DNA of 64,000 nucleotides from Sphingobacteriales bacterium 46-32 (GCA_001898485.1 MKTY01000014.1:310001-374000); one strand, 5' to 3'; counted from the first letter of the stretch, positions 52,115 to 60,335 are shown. Notes: generated by a model from the letters alone, not told the origin. A program made the numbers and translations.

Positions 52115-53344
52115 ATGAAATCTCTTTCCTTTTTCCCGCTCATTTGTCTCCTTGCCCTGAATTTGTCTACAGGCTGCAGCACGGGCCGGCGGGTCTCGGG
52201 TCAACCGCAGTCGGGGCAGCTACAGGCCTGGATGGAAGCAGCATCACCTGTCTTTGATACTGTGCTGGCTCACCGGGCCGACTGGCGGGTACAGATATGT
52301 TATTCGCGCATTCATCGCAACCGGAAGGGAAAAATCTGGTTTGAAGATTTCCGTTTTGGAGCCGATACGTTTCAGTATTTCTATCCGGCCAGTACTGTAA
52401 AGCTGCCCGTGGCATTGCTGGCGCTGCAGCGTCTCCGGGAACTCAATCAACCCTTGCTCAACCGGCAGACTATGATGATTACCGAAGCGGCCACAGCATC
52501 GCAAAGCATTGCGTACAACGATCCCACCAGTGCCGGCGGCATTCCTTCGGTTGCGCAGTATATCCGGAAAGTTTTTCTGGTAAGTGACAATGACGCCTTT
52601 AACAGGCTGTATGAATTTTTAGGACCTGATTATATCAATAACAGTTTACGGGCGCATGGACTCAGGAGTGCTAGCATTGTTCATCGGTTAAGTGTGGCGA
52701 TGAATGCACAGGAAAACCGACAGCTTAATCCCATTCGTTTTCTCGACAGTAACGCATATCCCATTCTGGAGTTGCCGGCCAGAAACGATCAATGGGTATC
52801 CGATGCACCGGTTGTGAAAATCGGTAATGGCTTTTATCAAAATGGCCGCCTGATCAATGAACCATTCGATTTTTCACAGAAAAACAGTATTGCGCTGGCA
52901 GACCTGCATCAGCTGATGAAGAGTATTTTCTTTCCCGCGGCCCTGCCTGCTTCGCAACGGTTTAACCTGCTGCCTGAAGACCTGGCTTTTTTGAAAGCGT
53001 GTATGAGCGCATACCCTTATGAGGGAATGGTACCGGGTTATGCCGGAAACGAAAAACCGGATAGTGTGGTGAAAGTATTTGCTGCTGCCGCCGGCAATGT
53101 ATTGCATGCACCGGAATTTAAGGTATACGATAAGGTAGGAGGAGCGTATGGGTTTCTGACCAACACGGCTTATGTGAAGGATGAAAAAACAGGGATTGAA
53201 TTTTTACTTTCTGCTACTGTTTATTGCAACAGTGATGGTATACTCAATGATGACCGGTATGAGTATGAGCAGACCGGTTATCCGTTTATGCGGGCGCTGT
53301 CGCGGCTTATTTACGAACAGGAAAAGAAGCGCAACAAACAGTAG
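52115..53344 (+). CDS. Class A beta-lactamase-like serine hydrolase lipoprotein
   Basis: 409 residues. Lipoprotein signal with Cys in LSTGCSTG (residue 21). Active-site motifs: STVK in YFYPASTVKLPVALLALQR, SDN in LVSDNDAFNRLYEFLG, and KVGGAYG near the C-terminus. The distance between the motifs is longer than in true class A beta-lactamases (about 265-300 residues), so a peptidase or other hydrolase is more likely. Outer or inner membrane anchored, periplasmic side. Confidence 0.85.
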   Translation: MKSLSFFPLICLLALNLSTGCSTGRRVSGQPQSGQLQAWMEAASPVFDTVLAHRADWRVQICYSRIHRNRKGKIWFEDFRFGADTFQYFYPASTVKLPVALLALQRLRELNQPLLNRQTMMITEAATASQSIAYNDPTSAGGIPSVAQYIRKVFLVSDNDAFNRLYEFLGPDYINNSLRAHGLRSASIVHRLSVAMNAQENRQLNPIRFLDSNAYPILELPARNDQWVSDAPVVKIGNGFYQNGRLINEPFDFSQKNSIALADLHQLMKSIFFPAALPASQRFNLLPEDLAFLKACMSAYPYEGMVPGYAGNEKPDSVVKVFAAAAGNVLHAPEFKVYDKVGGAYGFLTNTAYVKDEKTGIEFLLSATVYCNSDGILNDDRYEYEQTGYPFMRALSRLIYEQEKKRNKQ

Positions 53345-53423
53345 TTATTGGATTAGGTTTAAAGATTTATGTTTTTGTTTGAAATGCTTCTACCTTTTAC
53401 AGCTAACCATTATCCTTTTTCCA

Positions 53424-53431
53424 TAAATTTG
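53424..53431 (+). promoter_or_regulatory. -7 promoter box of the aminotransferase gene
   Basis: TAAATTTG, 65 bases before the ATG at 53496. No -33 element at the expected distance. Confidence 0.45.
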
Positions 53432-53495
53432 CTCCGCTTGCTGAAGGGGTGGAACCTCCATCGTTCAAATCATATTTTATAAATCAACAAATACA

Positions 53496-54686
53496 ATGCA
53501 ATTATCTTCTTTGTTGCAGCGCTTCAACGAGCCTGAAACGCTGAAAATGGCCAAGCTTGGTCGCGAATTAAGAGCAAAAGGGGTTGACGTGATTGATCTC
53601 AGTTTGGGAGAGCCCGATTTTGATACGCCTCAGCATATCAAAGATGCAGCAGTTAAGGCCATTCAGGACAACTGGAGTCATTATACGCCTGTACCGGGTT
53701 TCCTGGATCTGCGTGAAGCGGTATGTACAAAGTTGAAAAGAGATAACGGACTGGATTATAAACCGGAAAACATTGTAGTGTCTACCGGCGCCAAACAAAG
53801 CCTGGCCAATGCCATACTGGCCCTGGTCGATGAAAATGATGAAGTGATTATCCCCACTCCTTACTGGGTGACTTATAGTGAACTGGTAAAGATTGCCCGC
53901 GGCCGTGTGGTGGAGATCAAGACTGCTGCGCGCGATGGTTTCAAGATCACTCCCCAGCAACTGGAAGCAGCCATTACTCCCCATACCAATGTATTTCTGT
54001 TTTCTTCGCCCTGCAATCCCAGCGGCGCAGTTTATACACGCGAGGAACTGGAAGGTCTGGTAAATGTATTCCGCAAATATCCCAATATCACCATCCTTTC
54101 GGATGAGATATATGAGTATATCAATTTTGTAGGAAAACATGAAAGCATTGCCCAGTTTGAAGATATCCGCGACCGTGTGGTGATCATCAATGGACTGAGT
54201 AAGGGATTTGCCATGACGGGTTGGCGCCTGGGTTATATTGCGGCTTCACCGGAGATTGCCAAAGCATGCGAGAAGCTGCAGGGACAGTTTACCAGCGGCA
54301 CCTGCAGTATCACACAAAAAGCTGCGGTAACTGCACTTACTACCGATCTTCGTCCTACTGAAGAAATGGTGGAGGAATTTGCCCGCCGCCGCAAGCGTGT
54401 ACTGGAACTGGTTAGTGAAATACCCGGTATTGAGTGCTCTGCTCCTGATGGCGCCTTTTATATATTCCCGGATATAAGTGCCTGGTATGGCAAATCGGAT
54501 GGACAAACCGTGATCCATACATCCGGCGACTTTTGCATGTACCTGCTCAATACCGCTCACGTATCGTCAGTGATGGGTGAGGCTTTTGGCGACCCGCAGT
54601 GCGTGCGTTTTTCCTTTGCAAACAGTATGGAGAAGATCGAAGAAGCCTGGAGCCGTATTAAAGTGGCGCTGGCCAAATTGAAATAA
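53496..54686 (+). CDS. Class I PLP-dependent aminotransferase, aspartate-type
   Basis: 396 residues. PLP lysine about Lys236 in NGLSKGFAMTGWRLGY; other signatures SLGEPDFDTP, YTPVPGFLDLREAV, STGAKQSLANAI, SSPCNPSGAVYTREEL, LSDEIYEYI, and VRFSFANSMEKIEEA. This is the aspartate aminotransferase subgroup I-gamma type that links aspartate/oxaloacetate to glutamate/2-oxoglutarate. Some members also use prephenate. Single gene. Confidence 0.93.
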   Translation: MQLSSLLQRFNEPETLKMAKLGRELRAKGVDVIDLSLGEPDFDTPQHIKDAAVKAIQDNWSHYTPVPGFLDLREAVCTKLKRDNGLDYKPENIVVSTGAKQSLANAILALVDENDEVIIPTPYWVTYSELVKIARGRVVEIKTAARDGFKITPQQLEAAITPHTNVFLFSSPCNPSGAVYTREELEGLVNVFRKYPNITILSDEIYEYINFVGKHESIAQFEDIRDRVVIINGLSKGFAMTGWRLGYIAASPEIAKACEKLQGQFTSGTCSITQKAAVTALTTDLRPTEEMVEEFARRRKRVLELVSEIPGIECSAPDGAFYIFPDISAWYGKSDGQTVIHTSGDFCMYLLNTAHVSSVMGEAFGDPQCVRFSFANSMEKIEEAWSRIKVALAKLK

Positions 54687-54717
54687 TCCAACCGTTGGGT
54701 TGATAAATAATGATGAT

Positions 54718-54750
54718 AAAGGGGTGTACAGAAATGTATGCCCTTTTTTA
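54718..54750. terminator. Terminator between aminotransferase and coaE
   Basis: AAAGGGGTGTACA, GAAA loop, TGTATGCCCTTTTTT. The stem has one GU pair and a mismatch. The T-run on the plus strand runs into the coaE stop codon; the same stem serves coaE on the minus strand. Confidence 0.7.
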
Positions 54751-55335
54751 TTTTGCCCGTTCTAACAGCTGCTGGTGCAGAGTCAGTACCTGCGGAATGA
54801 CGGGATGCTGATCGTCGTTGATAATAACAGCATCGCAGAGTTTCATTTTGATCGTTTCATCGATCTGTCTTTGCATCCGCTTCAATACTTCATCGCGGCT
54901 CACCTGATCGCGCCCCGTTACCCGCGCTATACGCAATGCCTGTGGCGCGTATACGCCAATCACAAAATCGAGCTGGGCCGACGAGCCGCTTTCAAAAATC
55001 AGGGCTGCTTCTTTGAGCGTATAGGGAGACCGCTGGCGTTGCATCCATGCTTCTGCATGACGAATGGTAGCCGGGTGGGTGAGGCTGTTGAGCAGCGCGA
55101 GTTTTTCGGGATTATTAAATACAAGCGCAGCAATATAACTACGGTTGAGTGTGCCGTCTTTATAAGACTCCTCGCCAAAATGCTGACGAATAGCCTGGCG
55201 TACGTCTTCATCTTCATTCATGAGATGCCTGGCGGCCGTATCGGCATTATATACGGGTATACCCAGTACTTCAAATACACGGGCTACCGTGCTTTTGCCG
55301 CTGCCAATACCTCCAGTAATACCTACACGTAACAT
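54748..55335 (-). CDS. coaE: Dephospho-CoA kinase
   Basis: 195 residues, normal length. P-loop GGIGSGKST at residues 8-16, then YNADTAARHLM, DGTLNRSYIAALVFNNPEKLALLNSLTHP, VIGVYAPQALRIARVTGRD. Last step of CoA synthesis in the cytoplasm. A variant -7 box TAGCTTCG lies 4 bases before the ATG, immediately after the terminator of yajC. Confidence 0.95.
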   Translation of the reverse strand: MLRVGITGGIGSGKSTVARVFEVLGIPVYNADTAARHLMNEDEDVRQAIRQHFGEESYKDGTLNRSYIAALVFNNPEKLALLNSLTHPATIRHAEAWMQRQRSPYTLKEAALIFESGSSAQLDFVIGVYAPQALRIARVTGRDQVSRDEVLKRMQRQIDETIKMKLCDAVIINDDQHPVIPQVLTLHQQLLERAK

Positions 55336-55339
55336 GTGA

Positions 55340-55384
55340 CGAAGCTAAAAAAGAAAACCAGATACCCCAAAGAGTATCTGGTTT
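55340..55384 (-). terminator. yajC terminator overlapping the coaE promoter
   Basis: Minus strand AAACCAGATAC/GTATCTGGTTT stem (55384-55355) followed by a T-rich run that flows straight into TAGCTTCG (55347-55340) and the coaE ATG at 55335. The hairpin stops yajC transcription and the next one starts at once. Confidence 0.75.
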
Positions 55385-55403
55385 GAATAAACAGAAAGAA
55401 ATA

Positions 55404-55742
55404 TTATTTCTTTTCAGCAGTTGCTTTATTGAGGTTGGCTGTCCAGTCCATGCTGATAGCTGATTTCTCAATTTTGATATAACTGCCGGGGCTTACTTCG
55501 ATATTGAGGGTGCCGTCTTCGTTTACTTTGTTAACCACGCCATGAATGCCGGCAATAGTTACGATTTTGTCACCTTTCTGCAGTTCTTCGATAAATTTCT
55601 TCTGATTCTTGGCACGTTTGGCCTGCGGACGGATAAAAAACAGCCAGAATACCAGGATCATACCTCCCATAAGAATCAGTGATGTGTACTGGCTCATTCC
55701 TGTGGCAGTGCCGGTGGCTTGCAATAAATTAGTGTAGTTCAT
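55404..55742 (-). CDS. yajC: Sec translocase accessory subunit YajC
   Basis: 112 residues with one N-terminal membrane segment (about 22-42, LILMGGMILVFWLFFIRPQ), then the YajC signature RPQAKRAKNQKKFIEELQKGDKIVTIAGIHGVV and VSPGSYIKIEKSAI. Binds SecDF in the inner membrane. 16 bases after DUF1573, one operon with it; secDF is only 3.5 kb away. Confidence 0.95.
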   Translation of the reverse strand: MNYTNLLQATGTATGMSQYTSLILMGGMILVFWLFFIRPQAKRAKNQKKFIEELQKGDKIVTIAGIHGVVNKVNEDGTLNIEVSPGSYIKIEKSAISMDWTANLNKATAEKK

Positions 55743-55758
55743 TTCTTGATGTTTATAA

Positions 55759-56205
55759 TTATTCGGTAACCTCTACTTTGAAACTGAGTGTGTGCAACTG
55801 CATTGTTTTGGTATTTGCTTTTACAAATACATTCTTGTCGTTGACACCCAGACGTCTGTTGCTGTCAAATTTTGCCTTGATCACTCCTTCTTCACCAGGG
55901 GCAAATGGACGATCGGGCGTTTCAGGTACAGTGCAACCGCAGCTGGCGCTTACATTTTCGATAATCAGATTTTTGTCTCCGGTATTTTTGAAGCGAAACC
56001 GTACCTCTACCACCTGGCCTTCTTTCACTTTGCCCAGGTTTTGGGTGGTAGAATCAAGCCACTGGATAGTCGTATAATTAGCGGTATCAGCCAGGCTTTT
56101 GCGGCTTTCTTCCGCACTGATCCGGGGCGAATTTTTGTCAGATGTACCGCAGGCTGTAAAAGCAGCTGCAACCAATACAATCCAGATTTTTTTCATTTGT
56201 CTCAT
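55759..56205 (-). CDS. DUF1573 lipoprotein
   Basis: 148 residues. Lipoprotein signal with Cys in AFTACGTS (about residue 19). DUF1573 Ig-like fold: FRFKNTGDKNLIIENVSASCGCTVPETPDRPFAPGEEG, ending in a beta-strand. This domain is frequent in Bacteroidota and of unknown binding role. ATG at 56205 or 56196. The -7 box TACCTTTG is 10 bases upstream. Confidence 0.9.
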   Translation of the reverse strand: MRQMKKIWIVLVAAAFTACGTSDKNSPRISAEESRKSLADTANYTTIQWLDSTTQNLGKVKEGQVVEVRFRFKNTGDKNLIIENVSASCGCTVPETPDRPFAPGEEGVIKAKFDSNRRLGVNDKNVFVKANTKTMQLHTLSFKVEVTE

Positions 56206-56215
56206 TTATGCCCGG

Positions 56216-56223
56216 CAAAGGTA
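56216..56223 (-). promoter_or_regulatory. -7 promoter box of the DUF1573-yajC operon
   Basis: TACCTTTG on the minus strand, 10 bases before the ATG at 56205. Short leader. Confidence 0.5.
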
Positions 56224-56270
56224 GGGTGAACCGGTGAAACCGGAAAAGCCTGATCTGCCGGAAAAGTTAA

Positions 56271-57197
56271 TTACGCTTTTTTGTAATCTACTTTATGCAT
56301 TTTTCCCTGTTGCACCAGTTCCTTGTGAATATTGTCAAGTATGCCATTGACAAACTGGCCGCTTTGAGGGGTACTGTATTCTTTGGCCAGATCAATATAT
56401 TCGTTGATAGTGACCTTGGGAGGAATTGTCTCGAAGTAGAGAAACTCTGCCACCCCCATTTTCATCAGCACCATGTCGAGATGAGCAATCCGTTCCGGAT
56501 CCCAGTTTTTTAGTTTGGGAACAATGACGCCTTCCAGGTGATCGGCCTTTTCTATTACAGTCTGCAGAAGGGCTTTTGCAAACTGTGCCTTATCTGCACT
56601 CAGCAGGTTTTTGAAATCATAGCTGCCGGGTTTTTGCAGGTAACCGGCCAGTAGCTGTACCACCAGTTCTCCATCATCATCCCAGTTGCTGAAGTTTTCT
56701 TCAATATGTGCTACAACCGTCTCATTGGCCAGTATGAGGTCGTTGAGGATAAATTCAAGTATCTTTCGCTCTTCCTGTTTTTCGCGCAGGGGAGAGGTAA
56801 TATATTGCGCATACTCAGGGGTCTGTACCAGGTCAAGATAAACCTTGCGTACCAGTTCCATATCGCCACGAAGCTGCGGTTTGTCTCTGTCAAATTGTTC
56901 GCGCAGGCCCTGATCTTCCATTAATTTCCAGAGCAGGTCGTTGCCGGCAATCTTTGTATTTACGTTGAGATCTTCTGCAGTTGGGAGATGTTTGCTGGCA
57001 CGTTTGTGAGCTTCTGTTTCAGCATAGCGCGCCACTTCCATTAAAAACCAGTTGAGATATACGAGCAGCGAGCGGGTTTGATCAAAATGTTGCTGCAGGA
57101 TTTTTTGCGGTTCACCCGGTTTGGTCAGACCTTCCAGAGACTCTGCGGTATAAAGGGTCTGCATCACTTTTACCCGGATATTTCTTCTACTAATCAT
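56271..57197 (-). CDS. nusB: Transcription antitermination factor NusB, long Bacteroidota form
   Basis: About 308 residues from the ATG at 57197, roughly twice the E. coli length. N-terminus MISRRNIRVKVMQTLYTAE, then about 150 residues with no NusB match, then the NusB helical domain at the C-terminus (VIEKADHLEGVIVPKLKNWDPERIAHLDMVLMKMGVAEFLYFETIPPKVTINEYIDLAKEYSTPQSGQFVNGILD). Binds boxA RNA with NusE in rRNA antitermination. First gene upstream of DUF1573-yajC. Confidence 0.95.
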   Translation of the reverse strand: MISRRNIRVKVMQTLYTAESLEGLTKPGEPQKILQQHFDQTRSLLVYLNWFLMEVARYAETEAHKRASKHLPTAEDLNVNTKIAGNDLLWKLMEDQGLREQFDRDKPQLRGDMELVRKVYLDLVQTPEYAQYITSPLREKQEERKILEFILNDLILANETVVAHIEENFSNWDDDGELVVQLLAGYLQKPGSYDFKNLLSADKAQFAKALLQTVIEKADHLEGVIVPKLKNWDPERIAHLDMVLMKMGVAEFLYFETIPPKVTINEYIDLAKEYSTPQSGQFVNGILDNIHKELVQQGKMHKVDYKKA

Positions 57198-57221
57198 TGC
57201 GGTAAGAACTATTTGAGCAGG

Positions 57222-57229
57222 CAAAGATA
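57222..57229 (-). promoter_or_regulatory. -7 promoter box of nusB
   Basis: TATCTTTG on the minus strand, 24 bases before the ATG at 57197. Confidence 0.5.
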
Positions 57230-57510
57230 AGTGATAAGTTTTAAGTTATAGGTATTAAGTAGGGAGAAAGGTTAGAGGTAAAGGGTGAAAGGAAATTAGA
57301 GGTTTGTCATGGTTTGGCGCTATGTTATATTAAGTAGGGAGAAAGGTTTGTGGTATAAGGGAAAGGGTAAAAGTAAAGGTTCGTCATCGTTTGGGAGCTA
57401 TGTTACATTAAGTTATAGGGATTAAGTAGGGAGAAAGGTTTGCGGTAAAAGGTAAAGAGTAAAAGGTAAAAGGTAAAAGGTAGTAAGGTTCGTCATCGTT
57501 TGGGCGGAGT
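57226..57510. repeat. Tandem repeat array with GGTAAAA and TAAGTTM units
   Basis: Between the divergent nusB and response regulator genes. Three imperfect copies, starting about 57254, 57330 and 57422, each with TTAAGTAGGGAGAAAGGTT, a GGTAAAA-type stretch and GTCATCGTTTGG. The third copy has five or more GGTAAAA 7-mers in a row. Period about 77-91 bases. No gene; region of 418 bases without coding sequence. Confidence 0.75.
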
Positions 57511-57615
57511 ATTATATAATAAGAAACCCATGTGAATGTACGGCATGGCGCGCTCTTTGCGGATGTCAGTAATTGTTTTGTTTTAATATTGTCTTTTAAT
57601 ATTTTATACAGCAGG

Positions 57616-57978
57616 ATGCGGAAACGGATCATAATTTTTGACGACGATAAGGATACCCGGACTATTTGCTCGCTTATACTGGAAGGGCTGAATTTTGAAG
57701 TGATTACGCAGGAAAACTGCATAGATATCCTGCGTATCCTGGATCTGCATACCCCCCATGTAATACTGATCGATAATCACCTGCCCGGTATGAAGGGGGC
57801 TGCAGGCATACGTCTGGTGAAAGAATCTCCCCGTCATAAACACATTCCTGTTGTCTTTTTTACCGGCACCAATAATGCCCAGGCGCTGGCAGATGAGGCC
57901 GGAGCCGACTTTGTATTGCCCAAGCCGGTTGACCTGGCCCGGCTGGAAGAAGTGATAGAGCTGGCTATTAATAGCTGA
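57616..57978 (+). CDS. Single-domain response regulator (receiver only)
   Basis: About 120 residues from the ATG at 57616. Receiver domain with acidic triad (FDDDKD), phosphoacceptor Asp in VILIDNHLPGM, Thr in VVFFTGTN, and Lys in FVLPKPVDL. No output domain, so it acts by binding partners or as a phosphate sink. No kinase nearby. Located directly upstream of groES. Confidence 0.9.
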   Translation: MRKRIIIFDDDKDTRTICSLILEGLNFEVITQENCIDILRILDLHTPHVILIDNHLPGMKGAAGIRLVKESPRHKHIPVVFFTGTNNAQALADEAGADFVLPKPVDLARLEEVIELAINS

Positions 57979-58162
57979 TCAACTGCACGTTATGGCAGGC
58001 CAGACGTGAAAAAATGTCTTTTCGGCCGCACAGAGTGCAATTTTTGCAGGCGGATAAGGGGGGATGGAATGAAAAAATGACCTGTTTGCACGAGTGGCAT
58101 ATTATTCGTGTAGCTTTGCCGTCCTTTGTCTGGCCCGGGATGCGGGCCTGAATAAATAGCAC
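57968..58162 (-). CDS. Possible cysteine-rich small protein, 64 codons
   Basis: Low-confidence call. A minus-strand frame starting with GTG has CHSC, then CKNCTLC, then ACHN, so two CxxC pairs in 47 residues, the layout of a zinc-binding fold. It overlaps the response-regulator 3' end by 11 bases and spans the proposed groES promoter on the other strand. No ATG and no -7 box were found for it, so it may be chance. Confidence 0.25.
   Translation of the reverse strand: MLFIQARIPGQTKDGKATRIICHSCKQVIFSFHPPLSACKNCTLCGRKDIFSRLACHNVQLISY
58085..58118 (+). promoter_or_regulatory. Promoter of groES-groEL
   Basis: TTTG (58085-58088), 22 bases, TAGCTTTG (58111-58118), the full Bacteroidota promoter pattern. 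Leader to the groES ATG about 60 bases. No CIRCE dyad (TTAGCACTC with its mirror) is present, so HrcA control is not indicated here. Confidence 0.65.
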
Positions 58163-58185
58163 AAAACAAAAAAATCAATACAATT

Positions 58186-58467
58186 ATGGCCAAGAAAGTC
58201 AATGTTACCCCACTTCATGACAGGGTAATTGTGAAAGCGGCTGCTGCCGAAGAAAAAACCGCAGGTGGTATCATTATCCCTGACACTGCAAAAGAAAAGC
58301 CCCAGCGTGGTGTAGTTATCGCTGCCGGCCCTGGTAAGAAAGACGAGCCTGTAACTGTAAAAACCGGCGACACGGTACTGTATGGCAAATATGCCGGTAC
58401 GGAGATCCAGATTGATGGACAGGATTACCTCATCATGCGTGAGTCAGACATCCTGGCAATCGTATAA
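58186..58467 (+). CDS. groES: Co-chaperonin GroES
   Basis: 93 residues, usual length. Begins with [18 protein letters not shown]; mobile loop [21 protein letters not shown]; ends with [13 protein letters not shown]. Caps the GroEL cavity. First gene of the groESL operon. Confidence 0.97.
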   Translation: MAKKVNVTPLHDRVIVKAAAAEEKTAGGIIIPDTAKEKPQRGVVIAAGPGKKDEPVTVKTGDTVLYGKYAGTEIQIDGQDYLIMRESDILAIV

Positions 58468-58498
58468 CTGACCATTATGTAAGAAGCATGATTGAACG

Positions 58499-58537
58499 AT
58501 CATCTTCAAATTCTCAAATCTTCAAATTTTCAAATCG
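58499..58537. repeat. ATTTGAAG-family repeat between groES and groEL
   Basis: CATCTTCAAATTCTCAAATC-type units, complement of ATTTGAAG 8-mers, sits in the groEL leader, ending 7 bases before the ATG. In the two composite elements and at 16411 the same module lies beside TRATGTGC arrays; here it is alone, inside an operon. Confidence 0.65.
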
Positions 58538-58543
58538 ACTAAT

Positions 58544-60178
58544 ATGGCAAAGCAACTCTTCTTCGACATTGAAGCAAGAAATAAAATGAAAAAAGGCGTG
58601 GACGTACTGGCCAACGCCGTTAAAGTAACCCTGGGTCCCAAAGGACGCAACGTGGTTATTGAGAAAAAATTTGGCGCTCCTGCTGTTACCAAAGATGGTG
58701 TTACAGTAGCCAAAGAAATTGAACTGGAAGATCCCATTGAGAACATGGGCGCCCAGATGGTAAAAGAAGTAGCTTCTAAAACGGCTGATATTGCCGGTGA
58801 TGGTACTACTACAGCTACCGTTCTGGCTCAGTCTATCATCAGCGAAGGTCTGAAAATGGTTGCTGCAGGCAGCAATCCCATGGACCTCAAAAGAGGTATT
58901 GACAAGGCCGTTGTAAAAATTGTTGAAAACCTGAAGAGTCAGTCTCAGGCCGTAGGCAACGACAACAGCAAGATTCAGCAGGTAGCATCTATCTCTGCCA
59001 ACAACGATTCAGAAATCGGTAAGCTGATTGCTGAAGCAATGAAGAAAGTAGGTAAGGAAGGTGTGATCACTGTAGAAGAAGCCCGTGGTACTGAAACCGG
59101 TATCGAAGTGGTAGAAGGTATGCAGTTTGATCGCGGCTACATTTCTCCTTATTTCGTTACCAACAGCGAGAAAATGGAAGCTGAGCTGGAAAGCCCTTAT
59201 ATCCTGATCTATGACAAAAAGATCAGCAATATGAAGGATATCCTGCACATCCTCGAAAAAGTAGCACAAAGCGGTCGTCCGCTGCTGATCATTGCAGAAG
59301 ACCTCGAAGGTGAAGCGCTGGCTACACTGGTGGTAAACAAACTGCGGGGTACGCTGAAAGTGGCTGCTGTAAAAGCTCCTGGCTTCGGTGACCGCCGTAA
59401 AGAAATGCTGCAGGATATTGCTGTACTTACCAAAGGTATCGTGATCAGCGAAGAGCAGGGTTACAAACTGGAAGGTGCTGACCTTAGCTACCTCGGTGTT
59501 GCTGCTACTGTAACTATCGACAAAGACAATACAACTATCGTGGGTGGTAAAGGCAAGAAAGAAGATATCAATGCCCGCATCAACCAGATCAAAGCTCAGA
59601 TCGAAATCACTACATCTGACTATGATAAAGAAAAACTCCAGGAACGTCTGGCCAAACTGAGCGGTGGTGTTGCCGTACTCAATGTAGGTGCTGCTACTGA
59701 AGTGGAAATGAAAGAAAAGAAAGACCGTGTGGACGATGCACTGCATGCAACACGTGCTGCTGTGGAAGAGGGTATCGTACCCGGTGGTGGTGTAGCTTTC
59801 ATCCGCGCTGTTGAGGCCCTGGAAAAACTGAAAGGTGCCAACGAAGATGAAACTACTGGTATCGCTATCGTTAAACGTGCACTCGAAGAGCCGCTGCGTC
59901 AGATCGTGGCTAATGCCGGTATCGAAGGTTCAATCGTGGTACAAAAAGTAAAAGAAGGTAAAGCTGACTATGGTTTCAACGCCCGCACAGAGCAGTATGA
60001 AAACATGCTGAAAGCTGGTGTAATTGATCCTACTAAAGTATCACGCATTGCGCTCGAAAATGCCGCTTCTATCGCCGGTATGCTGCTCACCACAGAATGT
60101 GTTGTAGCCGACAAACCCAAGAAAGAAGAAGCCCCTCACTCACATGGCGCTCCTGACATGGGCGGCATGGGTTATTAA
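58544..60178 (+). CDS. groEL: Chaperonin GroEL
   Basis: 544 residues. Hallmarks: [89 protein letters not shown], and the GGMGY C-terminus. ATP-driven folding chamber with GroES. Gene spacing of 76 bases from groES; ends with a strong terminator. Confidence 0.98.
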   Translation: MAKQLFFDIEARNKMKKGVDVLANAVKVTLGPKGRNVVIEKKFGAPAVTKDGVTVAKEIELEDPIENMGAQMVKEVASKTADIAGDGTTTATVLAQSIISEGLKMVAAGSNPMDLKRGIDKAVVKIVENLKSQSQAVGNDNSKIQQVASISANNDSEIGKLIAEAMKKVGKEGVITVEEARGTETGIEVVEGMQFDRGYISPYFVTNSEKMEAELESPYILIYDKKISNMKDILHILEKVAQSGRPLLIIAEDLEGEALATLVVNKLRGTLKVAAVKAPGFGDRRKEMLQDIAVLTKGIVISEEQGYKLEGADLSYLGVAATVTIDKDNTTIVGGKGKKEDINARINQIKAQIEITTSDYDKEKLQERLAKLSGGVAVLNVGAATEVEMKEKKDRVDDALHATRAAVEEGIVPGGGVAFIRAVEALEKLKGANEDETTGIAIVKRALEEPLRQIVANAGIEGSIVVQKVKEGKADYGFNARTEQYENMLKAGVIDPTKVSRIALENAASIAGMLLTTECVVADKPKKEEAPHSHGAPDMGGMGY

Positions 60179-60211
60179 TCGACTCAATCGCCCGTTTGGG
60201 CGATATCTTAT

Positions 60212-60256
60212 AAGAGCCCCGGAACTGGTTGAAAACCAGCCGGGGCTCTTGTTTTT
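60212..60256 (+). terminator. Intrinsic terminator after groEL
   Basis: AAGAGCCCCGG, inner stem CTGGTT/AACCAG, CCGGGGCTCTT, then GTTTTT. An 11-bp outer stem with an inner 6-bp stem; very strong. Confidence 0.95.
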
Positions 60257-60273
60257 ATACGCAATTTTTATTA

Positions 60274-60304
60274 TTGGCAGGTAGGCGAATAATTGATATT
60301 TTTA
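60274..60304 (+). promoter_or_regulatory. Promoter of the secreted metalloprotease
   Basis: TTG (60274-60276), 20 bases, TATTTTTA (60297-60304), a near match; leader about 25 bases to the ATG at 60336. Confidence 0.4.
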
Positions 60305-60335
60305 GTTCACATTAATTATACCTTAACTGCCACTT

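Noticed and set aside
58000-58186. CIRCE element upstream of groES
   Set aside because: Looked for TTAGCACTC with its mirror; nothing similar is present.
59009-59746. 245-codon minus-strand frame inside groEL
   Set aside because: Phe/Ser-rich shadow of groEL with no recognisable motif.
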